Notes under the pieces: generated by a model
What the model saw: the letters and a program-made list of their open reading frames with translations, nothing else
What the model was told of the DNA's origin: nothing
Database searches by the model: none
Part shown: piece by piece, positions 24,097-33,057 of the stretch
Numbering within the stretch: the stretch's first letter is position 1
Layout of the letters: every line of letters begins with the position of its first letter
From: Bradyrhizobium cenepequi
GTDB lineage: Bacteria > Pseudomonadota > Alphaproteobacteria > Rhizobiales > Xanthobacteraceae
Assembly (NCBI RefSeq): GCF_020329485.1
Contig: NZ_JAGKJI010000016.1
Location: 62,001 to 126,000, forward strand
Length of the DNA: 64,000 nucleotides
Reading direction: 5' to 3'
Program-made: the position numbers and the translations under genes

Positions 24097-24179
24097 CGTA
24101 GGATGGGTAGAGCGCAGCGAAACCCATCAGTTGCCGCCACCGGTTTGATGGGTTTCGCTTCGCTCTACCCATCCTACGG
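24097..24179. repeat. intergenic inverted repeat, GGGTAGAGC family
   Basis: GTAGGATGGGTAGAGCGCAG on the left and CTTCGCTCTACCCATCCTAC on the right, with a 40-base middle. Nearly perfect arms; same family as at 9128 and 25351. Confidence 0.82.
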
Positions 24180-24189
24180 TCACTACGAT

Positions 24190-25317
24190 TTACGCCGCGT
24201 TCTTCTTGCGCATGCGGTCGATCAGCGCATCCTCCCAATAGGAGAGGCTGCCGAGGCCGAGCGCGGTGGCATTGGCGCGGCGGTAGTACATGTGGCAGTC
24301 GAACTCCCAGGTGAAACCCATGCCGCCATGGACCTGGATGTTGTTCTTGGCGCAGTGCTGGAACGCCTGCGTCGCGCTGATCCGCGCAGCCGCAGCCGCT
24401 TCCGGCAATTCCGCGGCGTTGGTCGAGAGTGCCCAGGCGCCGTAGTAGCAATTGGAGCGCGCCAGGGTCGCCGAGACATACATGTCGGCAAGGATGTGTT
24501 TCACCGCCTGGAAAGAGCCGATCGGCCGACCAAAGGCGATGCGATCGAGCGCGTAATCGCGCCCCATCTCCAGCGCGCGGTCGGCGCCGCCGACCTGCTC
24601 GAACGCCAGGAGCACTGCGGCGCGGTCGAGCACTTGCGAAATAATTCCCCAGCCTTCGCCGGTGGCTCCAAGCGGTTCGGCCCTGGCGTTGCTGAAAATG
24701 ATCTCCGCCTGGCCGCGGGTCGGATCGATGTTGGTCAATTCCTTGACCTCGACACCGCCGCCCTTGAGGTCGACCAGGAACAGCGAGATATCTGCATCGC
24801 GTCCCGTCGAGCCGGTGCGCGCGGCAACCACCGCGAAATCGGCGATGGCGCCGTCCGGCACCGGCTTCTTGGTGCCGTTAAGCGAATCACCCGAGGCGGT
24901 GAGCTTGATCACCTTCGGCGATGGATTGCCCTTGCCCTCGAATAGTGCCAGCGTGCCGATGGCTTCGCCTGCGGCGATCTTCGGCAGCCATTTCCGCTTC
25001 TGCGCGTCGCTGCCTGCGAGCATTAAGGCTTCCGCCGCGAGATAGACGGTGGAGGAGAACGGCACCGGCGCCAACGCCCGGCCCATCTCTTCCGCGATCA
25101 CGCAGAGTTCGAGATGGCCCGCGCCCGCGCCGCCGAACTGTTCGGGGATCGCGACGCCAAGGAAACCCATCTCTGCGAGGCCCTTCCACAGATCCTTGTC
25201 GTAGGCGGCCTCGCCGTCCAGCACCGCGCGCACCGCTTTCGGCGGGCATTGCTCGCTAAGGAATTTCCGCGCCTCGTCGCGCATCTGCTTCTGTTCGTCG
25301 GAAAAATCGAAATTCAT
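24190..25317 (-). CDS. acyl-CoA dehydrogenase family protein
   Basis: 375 residues of a branch distinct from the tandem pair. It starts MNFDFSDEQKQMRDEARKFLSEQ; GVAIPEQFGGAGAGHLELCVIAEEMGRALAPVPF is the N-terminal to middle domain region, and the C-terminal part has IQVHGGMGFTWEFDCHMYYRRA, the family HGGMG helix. The middle domain is short and lacks the SEP/TSG signature of the tandem pair, as in dehydrogenases that work as alpha-beta heteromers (for example steroid side-chain enzymes). It could pair with one of the tandem paralogues; this is inference from family habits. Confidence 0.93.
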   Translation of the reverse strand: MNFDFSDEQKQMRDEARKFLSEQCPPKAVRAVLDGEAAYDKDLWKGLAEMGFLGVAIPEQFGGAGAGHLELCVIAEEMGRALAPVPFSSTVYLAAEALMLAGSDAQKRKWLPKIAAGEAIGTLALFEGKGNPSPKVIKLTASGDSLNGTKKPVPDGAIADFAVVAARTGSTGRDADISLFLVDLKGGGVEVKELTNIDPTRGQAEIIFSNARAEPLGATGEGWGIISQVLDRAAVLLAFEQVGGADRALEMGRDYALDRIAFGRPIGSFQAVKHILADMYVSATLARSNCYYGAWALSTNAAELPEAAAAARISATQAFQHCAKNNIQVHGGMGFTWEFDCHMYYRRANATALGLGSLSYWEDALIDRMRKKNAA

Positions 25318-25350
25318 GGCGTTTCACTCGGGTTGATGATGGCTTGCCTT

Positions 25351-25431
25351 GTAGGATGGGTGGAGCGAAGCGATACCCATCGACTGTCCGGTCACACGTG
25401 ATGGGTGTCGCTGCGCTCTACCCATCCTACG
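25351..25431. repeat. intergenic inverted repeat, GGGTAGAGC family
   Basis: GTAGGATGGGTGGAGCGAAG on the left and CTGCGCTCTACCCATCCTAC on the right. It ends two bases before the stop codon of the ligase gene, between it and the acyl-CoA dehydrogenase gene downstream. Confidence 0.82.
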
Positions 25432-25432
25432 A

Positions 25433-27307
25433 TCAATTCAGGATGATCACGTCCTCCCCCGGCTTATCAGCATAGAGTCTTTCCACCAGCGCCGCACGAC
25501 GTTCCAAACCGGCGCGCTGGTTGATGTAGCCCTTGTCGGTGAGCTCGTTGCCGTCGATCGAGGGCGGCTCGACCATCAGCATCGCGCGCGAGATGCGCCG
25601 GCTGCTGGCGCCGGAGATGGAAGCATTGTGCTTCTCCAGTCCGCGCCTGAAACAGGCGATCACCTCCGGATGCTTCACCGCGTCTTCGAATGTTGCGTTG
25701 GGATCGCCGATGAGTTGCCGGCAGGCATGAAGATTGGGCCAGGCGAGCAGGCCGATGAAGGGGCGATCCTGCCCGGCCACCAGCGCGTCGTGCACCACCG
25801 GCGTTGCCGCCGCGATCGCATCGGTGCGGAGCGAGCCGACGTGCACGAAGGTGCCTGTCGTGAGCTTGAAATCTTCGACCACGCGGCCGGCAAAGATGAT
25901 GCCTTGCACGGGATCATCGGGGTCGACGAACACGCCGGCATCACCGATGCAGTAAAAACCTTCCTCGTCGAACACCGATCTGGTGAGCTCGGGCTGGCCG
26001 AAATAGCCGGGCGTGACGTTGACGCCGCGCAGGCGCAATTCATATTTTGCGCCGCACGGCACCATCTTCAGTTCGACGCCGGGGAACGGCAGGCCGATCA
26101 GGCCGACACGCTCGGTGTCCCAATAGGTGCCGGTCGAGGTCGGAGCGGTCTCGGTCGAACCCCAGCCGGTGTAGAACACGATGCGTTCGCCGGTGGTACG
26201 CACCGCGAGCGCTTGCATGCGATCGTAGAGATCATCCGGCAGCCGCGCGCCGCCATAGGCCATCACGGAGAGATTCCTGAAGAAGCTGTGGCACAGCACA
26301 TCGTCCTTTTCCATCGCAGCCGCCAGCGCGGCATAGCCAGCGGGGACGTTGGCGTAATAGGTCGGCGAGATCTCGCGCAGGTTACGGATGGTCTCGTCGA
26401 ACTGGCCGGGCATCGGCCGGCCGTCGTCGATGTAGAGCGTGCCGCCGTCGATCAGCACCGGGTTGAACAGCGCATTGCCGCCCATGGTGTGATTCCAGGG
26501 CATCCAGTCGAGATAGGTCGCGAGCGGCCCATTGGGATCGCGCGGCCGCACCTGCGTCATCATCGCGGCATTGGCGCACATCATCTCCTGGGTGTTGATG
26601 ACGGCCTTGGGCATGCCGGTCGAGCCTGAGGTGAACAGCAGCTTGCCGACCGTTTGCGACGTGATCTGCGCGATCGAAGCTTCGACATCGTCAGTGACTG
26701 GAGTAGCCGTAAGCTCGGCGAAGCTGACGCTCTTGATGCCCTCGCAGGGGCGCGCGACGTGGACGACGGTGACGCCGTCCAGATCAAGTGCGCGCAGGGC
26801 CTTCTCGAAGGTCAGCCCGTCCTGCACCATGATTACGGCCGGCTTGACCAGGTCGAACAGATATTTAAGCTTGAGGTGATCCTGGCTCATCAACGAATAG
26901 GCCGGCGACACCGGCGCTGCCGGCAGCCGCGCCTGCATCGCCGCCTGCGTCATCAGCGCGTGCTCGATCGAGTTACCCGAGAGGATCGTGACCGGACGGC
27001 CGGGCTCGAGCTTCAGATTGAGCAAACCTTGCGTGAGCGCATCCACCGTGCGCTTGGCTTCAGCATAGCATAGGTTGCGCCATTGCCGCTCGGGGCCGGT
27101 GCGCTGGGCAAGCCAGGTCCGCTCCGGCGCCTCCCTTGCCCATTTCGCGAGTGATGCAGGAATATGCGTCTCGTAAGGGCTGAGCGAAATGCGCGACTTC
27201 AGGACGATCGCGCCGTCGTCTCGCCGATCGACGGCGATGTCGCGCGGCAGCCATTCGATCTTGCGGAATCCCGGCTTGCCCAGCACCTCGGCCGCATTCC
27301 CATCCAT
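25433..27307 (-). CDS. feruloyl-CoA synthase-like acid-CoA ligase
   Basis: 624 residues, the length of feruloyl-CoA synthases, longer than ordinary acyl-CoA synthetases. It would activate an aromatic or other carboxylic acid with ATP and CoA. The P-loop is LLFTSGSTGMPKAVI at about residues 221-235, with the later motifs FYTGWGSTETAPTST, VNVTPGYFGQPELT and FYCIGDAGVFVDPDDPVQGIIFAGRVVEDFKLTTGTFV; the last follows the feruloyl-CoA synthase pattern. GGGAG lies upstream of the ATG at 27307. A hydratase gene follows upstream on the same strand, as in the feruloyl-CoA hydratase/lyase pathway. Substrate not proven. Confidence 0.9.
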   Translation of the reverse strand: MDGNAAEVLGKPGFRKIEWLPRDIAVDRRDDGAIVLKSRISLSPYETHIPASLAKWAREAPERTWLAQRTGPERQWRNLCYAEAKRTVDALTQGLLNLKLEPGRPVTILSGNSIEHALMTQAAMQARLPAAPVSPAYSLMSQDHLKLKYLFDLVKPAVIMVQDGLTFEKALRALDLDGVTVVHVARPCEGIKSVSFAELTATPVTDDVEASIAQITSQTVGKLLFTSGSTGMPKAVINTQEMMCANAAMMTQVRPRDPNGPLATYLDWMPWNHTMGGNALFNPVLIDGGTLYIDDGRPMPGQFDETIRNLREISPTYYANVPAGYAALAAAMEKDDVLCHSFFRNLSVMAYGGARLPDDLYDRMQALAVRTTGERIVFYTGWGSTETAPTSTGTYWDTERVGLIGLPFPGVELKMVPCGAKYELRLRGVNVTPGYFGQPELTRSVFDEEGFYCIGDAGVFVDPDDPVQGIIFAGRVVEDFKLTTGTFVHVGSLRTDAIAAATPVVHDALVAGQDRPFIGLLAWPNLHACRQLIGDPNATFEDAVKHPEVIACFRRGLEKHNASISGASSRRISRAMLMVEPPSIDGNELTDKGYINQRAGLERRAALVERLYADKPGEDVIILN

Positions 27308-27351
27308 GTTGCGTCTCCCGGAAATTCTTGTCCTTTGCGGACCTTTCGTTG

Positions 27352-28158
27352 CTAGCGCCTGATATACACAGGCTTTCGTTTTTCGAGAAAGGCCCTGATA
27401 CCTTCGGCAAAATCTTCCGAGCGGCTGCACAGGACCTGGTTGCGGTCCTCCATCGCAATCGCCGCTTCCAGGGAGCCAGCATCGACGCTCATGTTGAGCC
27501 ATTCCTTCGAGAGCCTCAGGCCTACAGGTGATGCCGCCAGCATCGCATCGATGTAAGGCTCGGCCGCCGCATCGAGCCCACCCTCCTCGACCACTTCAGA
27601 GATGAGACCGACCGCGAGCGCGCGCTCCGCACCAATGAAGCGGCCGGTGAGGATCAGCTCAGATGCAACGGAGACGCCGACGAGGCGCGGCAGGAAATAG
27701 CTGGTGCCGATATCGCAGCCGCCGAGGCCGAGCTTGATGAAGGCGCAATTCATCCGCGCCGATCTGGTCGCGATGCGGATATCGGAAGCGAGCGCCAACG
27801 CAAAGCCGCCGCCGGCGGCGGCGCCCTGGATCAGCGCAATGATCGGCTGCGGGCACCGCCGCATCAGCATGACGATGTCGGCGATGCGACGCTGCGAGTC
27901 CAGCGACTCGGTGACATCAGGCGGCTCCTGCTGCCCGGCGCGGCGCTGCATCGCGTGTTTGAGATCGAGGCCGGCGCAGAAGTTCTGCCCGGCGCCTTTC
28001 AGCACGACGACGCGCGTATCGCGGTTGCGCTGCAGGCCCTGGAAATAGACATTCAACGCGTCGATCAGCGAAGGATCGAGCGCGTTCAGGCTCTCGGGGC
28101 GATCGAGCGTCACCCAGTCGACGCCGTCGTGATGTTCGATCAGAAGCGGTTGGGTCAC
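27352..28158 (-). CDS. enoyl-CoA hydratase (crotonase family)
   Basis: 268 residues. VVVLKGAGQNFCAGLDLKHAM gives the first oxyanion-hole strand, LIQGAAAGGGFALALASDIRI the second, and FIKLGLGGCDIGTSYFLPRLVG the second catalytic segment. Instead of the usual Glu in GAAxGGGxEL, the protein has GGGFALAL, and at the second site Asp in GGCDIG; the hydratase Glu pair is therefore altered. The start is a GTG at 28158, fixed by GCAGGAG 6 bases upstream. Neighbour of the feruloyl-CoA-synthase-like ligase, so a hydratase, lyase or isomerase on the same CoA ester is likely. Confidence 0.92.
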   Translation of the reverse strand: MTQPLLIEHHDGVDWVTLDRPESLNALDPSLIDALNVYFQGLQRNRDTRVVVLKGAGQNFCAGLDLKHAMQRRAGQQEPPDVTESLDSQRRIADIVMLMRRCPQPIIALIQGAAAGGGFALALASDIRIATRSARMNCAFIKLGLGGCDIGTSYFLPRLVGVSVASELILTGRFIGAERALAVGLISEVVEEGGLDAAAEPYIDAMLAASPVGLRLSKEWLNMSVDAGSLEAAIAMEDRNQVLCSRSEDFAEGIRAFLEKRKPVYIRR

Positions 28159-28198
28159 GCTTAACTCCTGCCTCACCCGAACGCGATGCCAATTGCTG

Positions 28199-28336
28199 CG
28201 CCCTCTCCCCTTGTGGGAGAGGGCTACACCGGCATTGGCCGTGCATTCGATACGGTGAGGGGTTGCCAGCCGGAGAGAACCCCTCATCCGGCGCGGATTT
28301 CATCCGCGCCACCTTCTCCCGCAAGGGGAGAAGGGA
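28199..28336. repeat. intergenic inverted repeat, CCCTCTCCCC family
   Basis: CCTCTCCCCTTGTGGGAGAGG on the left is itself a hairpin; CCTTCTCCCGCAAGGGGAGAAGG on the right is another. GAGGGGTT and AACCCCTC pair in the middle. Relative of those at 1192 and 57772. Confidence 0.75.
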
Positions 28337-28348
28337 AGAGAGAAGCGC

Positions 28349-29107
28349 CTACCGCGGGGCCATGCGAATGGCGCCATCGAGGCGGATGGTTTCGCCGTTG
28401 AGCATGGCGTTCTCGACGATATGCACGGCGAGCGCACCGTATTCATCGGGCTCACCGAGACGGGCCGGATGCGGCACCTGGGCGCCGAGGCTCTTGCGCG
28501 CTTCCTCGTTCAAGCCCATCAACAGCGGCGTGAAGAAGATGCCAGGCGCAATCGTGTTGACGCGGATCTTCAGGCTTGCGAGATCGCGCGCGGCCGGCAA
28601 GGTCAAGCCGACGATGCCGCCCTTCGAGGCGGAATAGGCAATCTGGCCGATCTGGCCTTCATAGGCGGCAACCGAGGCGGTGTTAACGACGACGCCACGC
28701 TCTTCGCCGATCGGCTGGGCGGTGGCAAGTCGCTCCGCGAACAGGCGCAGCACGTTGAAGGTGCCGATCAGGTTGACATTGATGATGCGCGTGAACTTTT
28801 CCAGCGGATAGACGCCATCCTTGCCGACCACGCGCTGCGAGCCGCCGATGCCGGCGCAGTTCATCAGCACGCGCGCAATGCCATGCGCGGCCTCCGCCTT
28901 GGCGATCGCCGCCTTCACTTGCTCCTCGCTGGTGACGTCGGCATGAAGCGCGACGCCCTTCACTTCGGCTGCGATCTTCTCGGCGTTTTCCTTGTTCTGG
29001 TCGAGCACGCCGATCTTGGCGCCCTTCGCGGCCATGGCGCGCGCGGTGGCGGCGCCAAGTCCGGAGCCACCGCCGGTGATGAGAACGGCAACGTCTTTCA
29101 ACTGCAT
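28349..29107 (-). CDS. SDR 3-hydroxyacyl-CoA dehydrogenase (HSD17B10-like)
   Basis: 252 residues. The motif GGGSGLGAATARAMAAKGAKIGVLDQNKENAE begins at about residue 11; the Asp in VLDQ shows NAD preference. NCAGI, the Ser in VVVNTASVAAYEGQIGQIAYSASKGGIVGLT and the YSASK pair at about 156-160 form the catalytic set. The segment ASLKIRVNTIAPGIFFTPLL and the C-terminus AMLNGETIRLDGAIRM are typical of type II 3-hydroxyacyl-CoA dehydrogenases. AAGGAAAGG lies upstream of the ATG. Its place between a hydratase and a thiolase fits the third step of beta-oxidation. Confidence 0.93.
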   Translation of the reverse strand: MQLKDVAVLITGGGSGLGAATARAMAAKGAKIGVLDQNKENAEKIAAEVKGVALHADVTSEEQVKAAIAKAEAAHGIARVLMNCAGIGGSQRVVGKDGVYPLEKFTRIINVNLIGTFNVLRLFAERLATAQPIGEERGVVVNTASVAAYEGQIGQIAYSASKGGIVGLTLPAARDLASLKIRVNTIAPGIFFTPLLMGLNEEARKSLGAQVPHPARLGEPDEYGALAVHIVENAMLNGETIRLDGAIRMAPR

Positions 29108-29168
29108 GGGTACAACCTTTCCTTGGGCGTTTCTTTCTCTAGACTCGGGACTTCCAGAACTCAGCTAG

Positions 29169-29843
29169 TCACTCGGCCGCAACACCTTTCTGGGTCGACG
29201 GATTCAGCATGCCGCCGAAGATCAGCGCTTCCATATGCTTGATGTATTCGCGGCAGACCTCATCGGTGACCGGGCCGACGCCGGTCGCGCGCGACATGGC
29301 TTGGCGACCGAAGAACAGGTGATCGCAGGCGCCGATCAGGCTGGTGTAGAACAACACCGGATCGACCTCGCGGAATTCGCCGGCTCGCACGCCTTCATCG
29401 AGCAGGCGGCGATGGAAATCCAGGAGCGGCGCGACGAAGAATTTCGAGACTTCGTCGGCGGCCTCCGCGCTGCTCTCATGCAGGAGATAATGGATCAGCC
29501 GGTTCATATAGGGGAACTGGTGATACGCGCGGATGATGCCGCCAATGTGCAGCCGCAGCTTCGCGGTCGGGGAGATCGGCTGGCCTAAGAGATATTCGAG
29601 CTGCGACATCTCGGTTGCGGCGTCGCGCGCGAGCAGCGCCAGCAGCAAACCGTCCTTGTTGCCGAAGTGATACTTCACCAGCGCGGCGTTGACGCCGGAC
29701 TTTTGGGCGATGTCGGACAGCGACACGTCGATCGAAGCGCGTTCGATCATCAGCTCGCTCGCGGCAACCAGCAGCTTCTCCGCCGTCGGGTTCCTGCCCG
29801 CCGGAAATCGCGTCGGTACGGTGGTATTCAACTCTATTGCCAT
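29169..29843 (-). CDS. TetR/AcrR family transcriptional regulator
   Basis: 224 residues. The helix-turn-helix (about 20-65) reads EKLLVAASELMIERASIDVSLSDIAQKSGVNAALVKYHFGNKDGLL; the rest is the ligand-binding alpha domain, with VGPVTDEVCREYIKHMEALIFGG at the end. It is the only regulator in the 20-34 kb catabolic cluster and stands divergent from the thiolase gene with 149 bases between. It likely represses one or both directions and is released by an acyl-CoA or acid. GGCAGG lies before the ATG. Confidence 0.95.
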   Translation of the reverse strand: MAIELNTTVPTRFPAGRNPTAEKLLVAASELMIERASIDVSLSDIAQKSGVNAALVKYHFGNKDGLLLALLARDAATEMSQLEYLLGQPISPTAKLRLHIGGIIRAYHQFPYMNRLIHYLLHESSAEAADEVSKFFVAPLLDFHRRLLDEGVRAGEFREVDPVLFYTSLIGACDHLFFGRQAMSRATGVGPVTDEVCREYIKHMEALIFGGMLNPSTQKGVAAE

Positions 29844-29913
29844 CTGCCTGCCGAGAACGTCCGCCGGGCAGATAACCCGATGCTGCGCCTCACCTCAAGA
29901 GTTAATTGATTGA

Positions 29914-29942
29914 TTGACTAAATCCGTAGGCACCCTTTTAAT
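29914..29942 (+). promoter_or_regulatory. sigma-70-type promoter for the thiolase gene
   Basis: TTGACT, 17 bases, TTTAAT: five of six matches to each consensus hexamer at the ideal spacing, 51 bases before the thiolase start. The stretch GTTAATTGATTGATTGAC that leads into the -35 box has repeated TTGA steps and may be where the neighbouring TetR protein binds. Seen directly; use is inferred. Confidence 0.5.
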
Positions 29943-29992
29943 CCCGCCATCCTTCGAAACGCCCATCCAGAACACCTAAGGGAGAATAAGAC

Positions 29993-31165
29993 ATGGCCGA
30001 GGCCTATATCGTCGCCGCCGCTCGCACCGCCGGCGGCCGCAAGGGAGGACGTCTTGCCGGCTGGCATCCGGCCGACCTGGCCGCGACCGTGCTGGACACG
30101 CTGGTCGAGCGCTCCGGCGCCGATCCGGCTGAGGTCGAGGACGTGATCATAGGCTGCGTGATGCAGGCCGGCGAGCAATCCAACAACATCGCGCGCAACG
30201 CGGTGATGGCCTCGAAGCTGCCGGAAAGCGTGCCCGGCACCTCGATCGACCGGCAATGCGGCTCCTCGCAGCAGGCGCTGCACTTCGCGGCGCAGGCCGT
30301 GATGTCCGGCTCGATGGACATCGTGATCGCCGCCGGCGTGGAATCGATGACGCGGGTGCCCATGGGCCTTGCCTCGTCGCTGCCGCAGAAGAACGGGTTC
30401 GGCTACTACAAGAGCCCGAACATCGAGAAGCGCTACCCCAACATCATGTTCAGCCAGTTCACCGGCGCGGAGATGATGGCGGAGAAATACGGCCTCTCCA
30501 AAGACGAGCTCGATGACTTTTCCTATGGCAGCCACCAGCGTGCGATTGCGGCCACGCAGGCCGGCCACTTCAAGGACGAGATCGTGCCGGTGCAGATCAC
30601 GCGCGCCGACGGTACCACCGATACCCATCATATCGACGAAGGCATCCGCTTCGACGTCAGCCGCGAGGGCATCAAGGGCGTCAAGCTGATCGCCGAGAAC
30701 GGCAAGCTGACGGCCGCAAGCTCGAGCCAGATCTGCGACGGCGCCTCCGGCGTGCTCGTTGTCAACGAGAAGGGGCTGAAGCGGCTCGGGGTCAAGCCGC
30801 TGGCGCGCATCTATCACATGAGCATGCTGGGCCATGATCCCGTGATCATGCTGGAGGCGCCGCTGCCGGCCACCGAACGCGCGCTGAAGAAGGCCGGCAT
30901 GAAGATCGACGACATCGACCTGTTCGAGGTCAACGAGGCCTTCGCCTCGGTGCCAACTGCGTGGCTGAAGACCACCGGCGCCGATCCGGCCAGGCTCAAC
31001 GTCAATGGCGGTGCTATTGCGCTCGGCCATCCGCTCGGCGGCTCCGGCACCAAGTTGATGACCACGCTTATCAACGCACTCAAGCAGCGCAACAAGCGTT
31101 ACGGCCTGCAGACCATGTGTGAGGGCGGCGGGATGGCGAATGTGACGATCGTGGAACGGCTGTAA
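29993..31165 (+). CDS. acetyl-CoA C-acyltransferase (thiolase)
   Basis: 390 residues, the normal size. The nucleophilic Cys is Cys89 in SIDRQCGSSQQALHFAAQAV; the second-site motifs are VNEAFASVPTAWLK, NVNGGAIALGHPLGGSGTKL (His of the GHP motif at about 347) and the acid/base Cys in QTMCEGGGMANVTIVE (about 377). It makes or splits 3-ketoacyl-CoA in the last step of beta-oxidation. The first gene on the plus strand after the divergent TetR regulator. Followed by an inverted repeat and an acyl-CoA synthetase gene. Confidence 0.97.
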   Translation: MAEAYIVAAARTAGGRKGGRLAGWHPADLAATVLDTLVERSGADPAEVEDVIIGCVMQAGEQSNNIARNAVMASKLPESVPGTSIDRQCGSSQQALHFAAQAVMSGSMDIVIAAGVESMTRVPMGLASSLPQKNGFGYYKSPNIEKRYPNIMFSQFTGAEMMAEKYGLSKDELDDFSYGSHQRAIAATQAGHFKDEIVPVQITRADGTTDTHHIDEGIRFDVSREGIKGVKLIAENGKLTAASSSQICDGASGVLVVNEKGLKRLGVKPLARIYHMSMLGHDPVIMLEAPLPATERALKKAGMKIDDIDLFEVNEAFASVPTAWLKTTGADPARLNVNGGAIALGHPLGGSGTKLMTTLINALKQRNKRYGLQTMCEGGGMANVTIVERL

Positions 31166-31195
31166 GCCGCTTCGGTTTCGTCTCGCACGAAAGGT

Positions 31196-31321
31196 GTCGT
31201 CCCGGGCTTGCCCCGGGACCCATAACCACAGGCGTTCGTGGTTATGCCCGGCTGGGGCTCCAGCCCAATTTCAAGACCACGGTCAGTGGTTATGGGTCTC
31301 CTCGTTCGCGGGGACGACAGA
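31196..31321. repeat. intergenic inverted repeat, TGTCGTCCCGGGC family
   Basis: GTCGTCCCGGGCTTGCCCCG with GGGACCCATAACCAC on the left; GTGGTTATGGGTC with CGCGGGGACGAC on the right. Inner arms GGTTATG also repeat. Same family as 48321-48443. Confidence 0.8.
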
Positions 31322-31341
31322 AAATCCCCAAGGAAACGCCT

Positions 31342-32883
31342 GTGACCCACCCCTCGCTTCACGCGCGCACGCATCCGGAAAAGATCGCCTACCAGATGGC
31401 CGGCACTGGTAAGGCGATCACCTATCGCGAGCTCGACGAGCTCTCGAACCAGGGCGCGCATCTCTTCCGTTCGCTCGGACTGAAGGCCGGCGACCATATC
31501 GCCTTCCTGATGGAGAACCGGCTCGCCTTCATGGAGATCTGCTGGGCGGCGCAGCGCGCAGGCCTCTATTACACCGCGATCAGCCGCTACCTGAAGCAGG
31601 ACGAGATCGCCTACATCATCAAGGATTGCGGCGCCAAGGTCTTCATCACCTCGCCGAAATGCGCCGAGCAGGTGGCCGGCCTCGTCAAGGGCGAGCCGGG
31701 CGAACCACTGTGGTTCATGATGGACGAGCCGCTGCCGGGCTTCCGCTCCTTCGACAAGGAAGCGATCTTACAGCCGACCACGCCGATCGCGGACGAGATC
31801 GCAGGCTACGACATGCTGTATTCCTCCGGCACCACCGGCCGGCCCAAGGGCATCAAGAAACAGTTCGAAGGCAACCCAATCGACGTGCCGAACCCGTTCC
31901 TGCGCGTGCTGTGCGCCGATATGTGCGGCATGAACGCGGACACCATCTATCTGTCGCCGGCGCCGCTCTATCACGCGGCTCCCTTGCGCTTCAACATGAT
32001 GGCGATCGTGCTCGGCGGCACCTCCATCATCATGGAATCCTTCGACGCAGAGGAATTCCTGAAGCTCGTCGAGAAGCACAAGGTGACGCAGTCGCAGCTG
32101 GTACCGACCATGTTCGTGCGCATGCTGAAGCTGCCCGACGACGTGCGCTCGCGCTACGGCGTCTCCTCGCTGAAGGGCGCGATCCATGCAGCCGCGCCCT
32201 GCCCGGTCGACGTCAAGGCGCAGATGATCGAATGGTGGGGGCCGATCCTGATCGAGTATTACGCGGGCTCGGAGGGCAATGGCGTCACGGTGTCGACCTC
32301 GCAGCAATGGCTGGAGCACCGCGGCACAGTCGGCCGCGCTGTCGTCGGCAAGGTGAAGATCCTCGACGAGAACGACGAGGAGCTGCCGCCGGGCGAGATC
32401 GGCACGGTCTATTTCGCCGATGCGCCCGCGTTCACGTATCACAACGATCCGGAGAAGACGAAACGCGCCTACAACACGAAGGGTTGGTCGACGCTCGGCG
32501 ATGTCGGCTATCTCGACAAGGACGGCTTCCTCTATCTCACTGACCGCAAGAGCTACATGATCATCTCCGGCGGCGTGAACATCTATCCGCAGGAGGCCGA
32601 GGATGTGCTGATCACGCATCCTGATGTCTCCGATGTCGCGGTGTTCGGCGTGCCGAACGAGGAGATGGGCGAAGAGGTCAAGGCAGTAGTTCAGCCACAC
32701 GACATGGCGAAGGCCGGCAAGGAGCTCGAGGCCGAACTGATCGCCTTCTGCAAGTCGCGGCTGTCTGCGATCAAATGCCCGCGCTCGATCGATTTCGAAG
32801 CCGAGCTGCCGCGCACGCCGACAGGCAAGCTGGTGAAGCGCCACCTGCGCGACCGCTATTGGCCAAAGACGGCGAAGGTGTGA
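31342..32883 (+). CDS. acyl-CoA synthetase (AMP-forming)
   Basis: 513 residues of the adenylate-forming superfamily. The P-loop is LYSSGTTGRPKGIK at about 158-171, YYAGSEGNGVTVS is the adenine-binding motif, STLGDVGYLDKDGFLYLTDRKSYMIISGGVNIYPQE carries the ribose-binding Asp and hinge, and PRTPTGKLVKRHLR has the catalytic Lys. It activates a fatty or aryl acid to its CoA ester. The start is a GTG at 31342, chosen for AAGGAAA 8 bases upstream. It shares the strand with the thiolase gene and likely supplies its pathway. Confidence 0.95.
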   Translation: MTHPSLHARTHPEKIAYQMAGTGKAITYRELDELSNQGAHLFRSLGLKAGDHIAFLMENRLAFMEICWAAQRAGLYYTAISRYLKQDEIAYIIKDCGAKVFITSPKCAEQVAGLVKGEPGEPLWFMMDEPLPGFRSFDKEAILQPTTPIADEIAGYDMLYSSGTTGRPKGIKKQFEGNPIDVPNPFLRVLCADMCGMNADTIYLSPAPLYHAAPLRFNMMAIVLGGTSIIMESFDAEEFLKLVEKHKVTQSQLVPTMFVRMLKLPDDVRSRYGVSSLKGAIHAAAPCPVDVKAQMIEWWGPILIEYYAGSEGNGVTVSTSQQWLEHRGTVGRAVVGKVKILDENDEELPPGEIGTVYFADAPAFTYHNDPEKTKRAYNTKGWSTLGDVGYLDKDGFLYLTDRKSYMIISGGVNIYPQEAEDVLITHPDVSDVAVFGVPNEEMGEEVKAVVQPHDMAKAGKELEAELIAFCKSRLSAIKCPRSIDFEAELPRTPTGKLVKRHLRDRYWPKTAKV

Positions 32884-32894
32884 GAGCGCAGTTG

Positions 32895-32975
32895 TAAGGT
32901 GGGCAAAGCGAAGCGTGCCCACCATCCACGTTCGGTGCAAAAAAAGGTGGGCACGCTTCGCTTTGCCCACCTTAC
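32895..32975. repeat. intergenic inverted repeat, AAGGTGGGCAAAGCG family
   Basis: TAAGGTGGGCAAAGCGAAGC with GTGCCCACC on the left and GGTGGGCACGCTTCGCTTTG with CCCACCTTA on the right. Almost perfect 29-base arms. A degenerate copy is at 61450. Confidence 0.85.
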
Positions 32976-33057
32976 GGCGAAGCTTTTCCATCATGCACAG
33001 GCTTGTCCCGGGCATCCACGTCTTTACAGTTGCGCGCAATAACAACGTGGAAACGCC

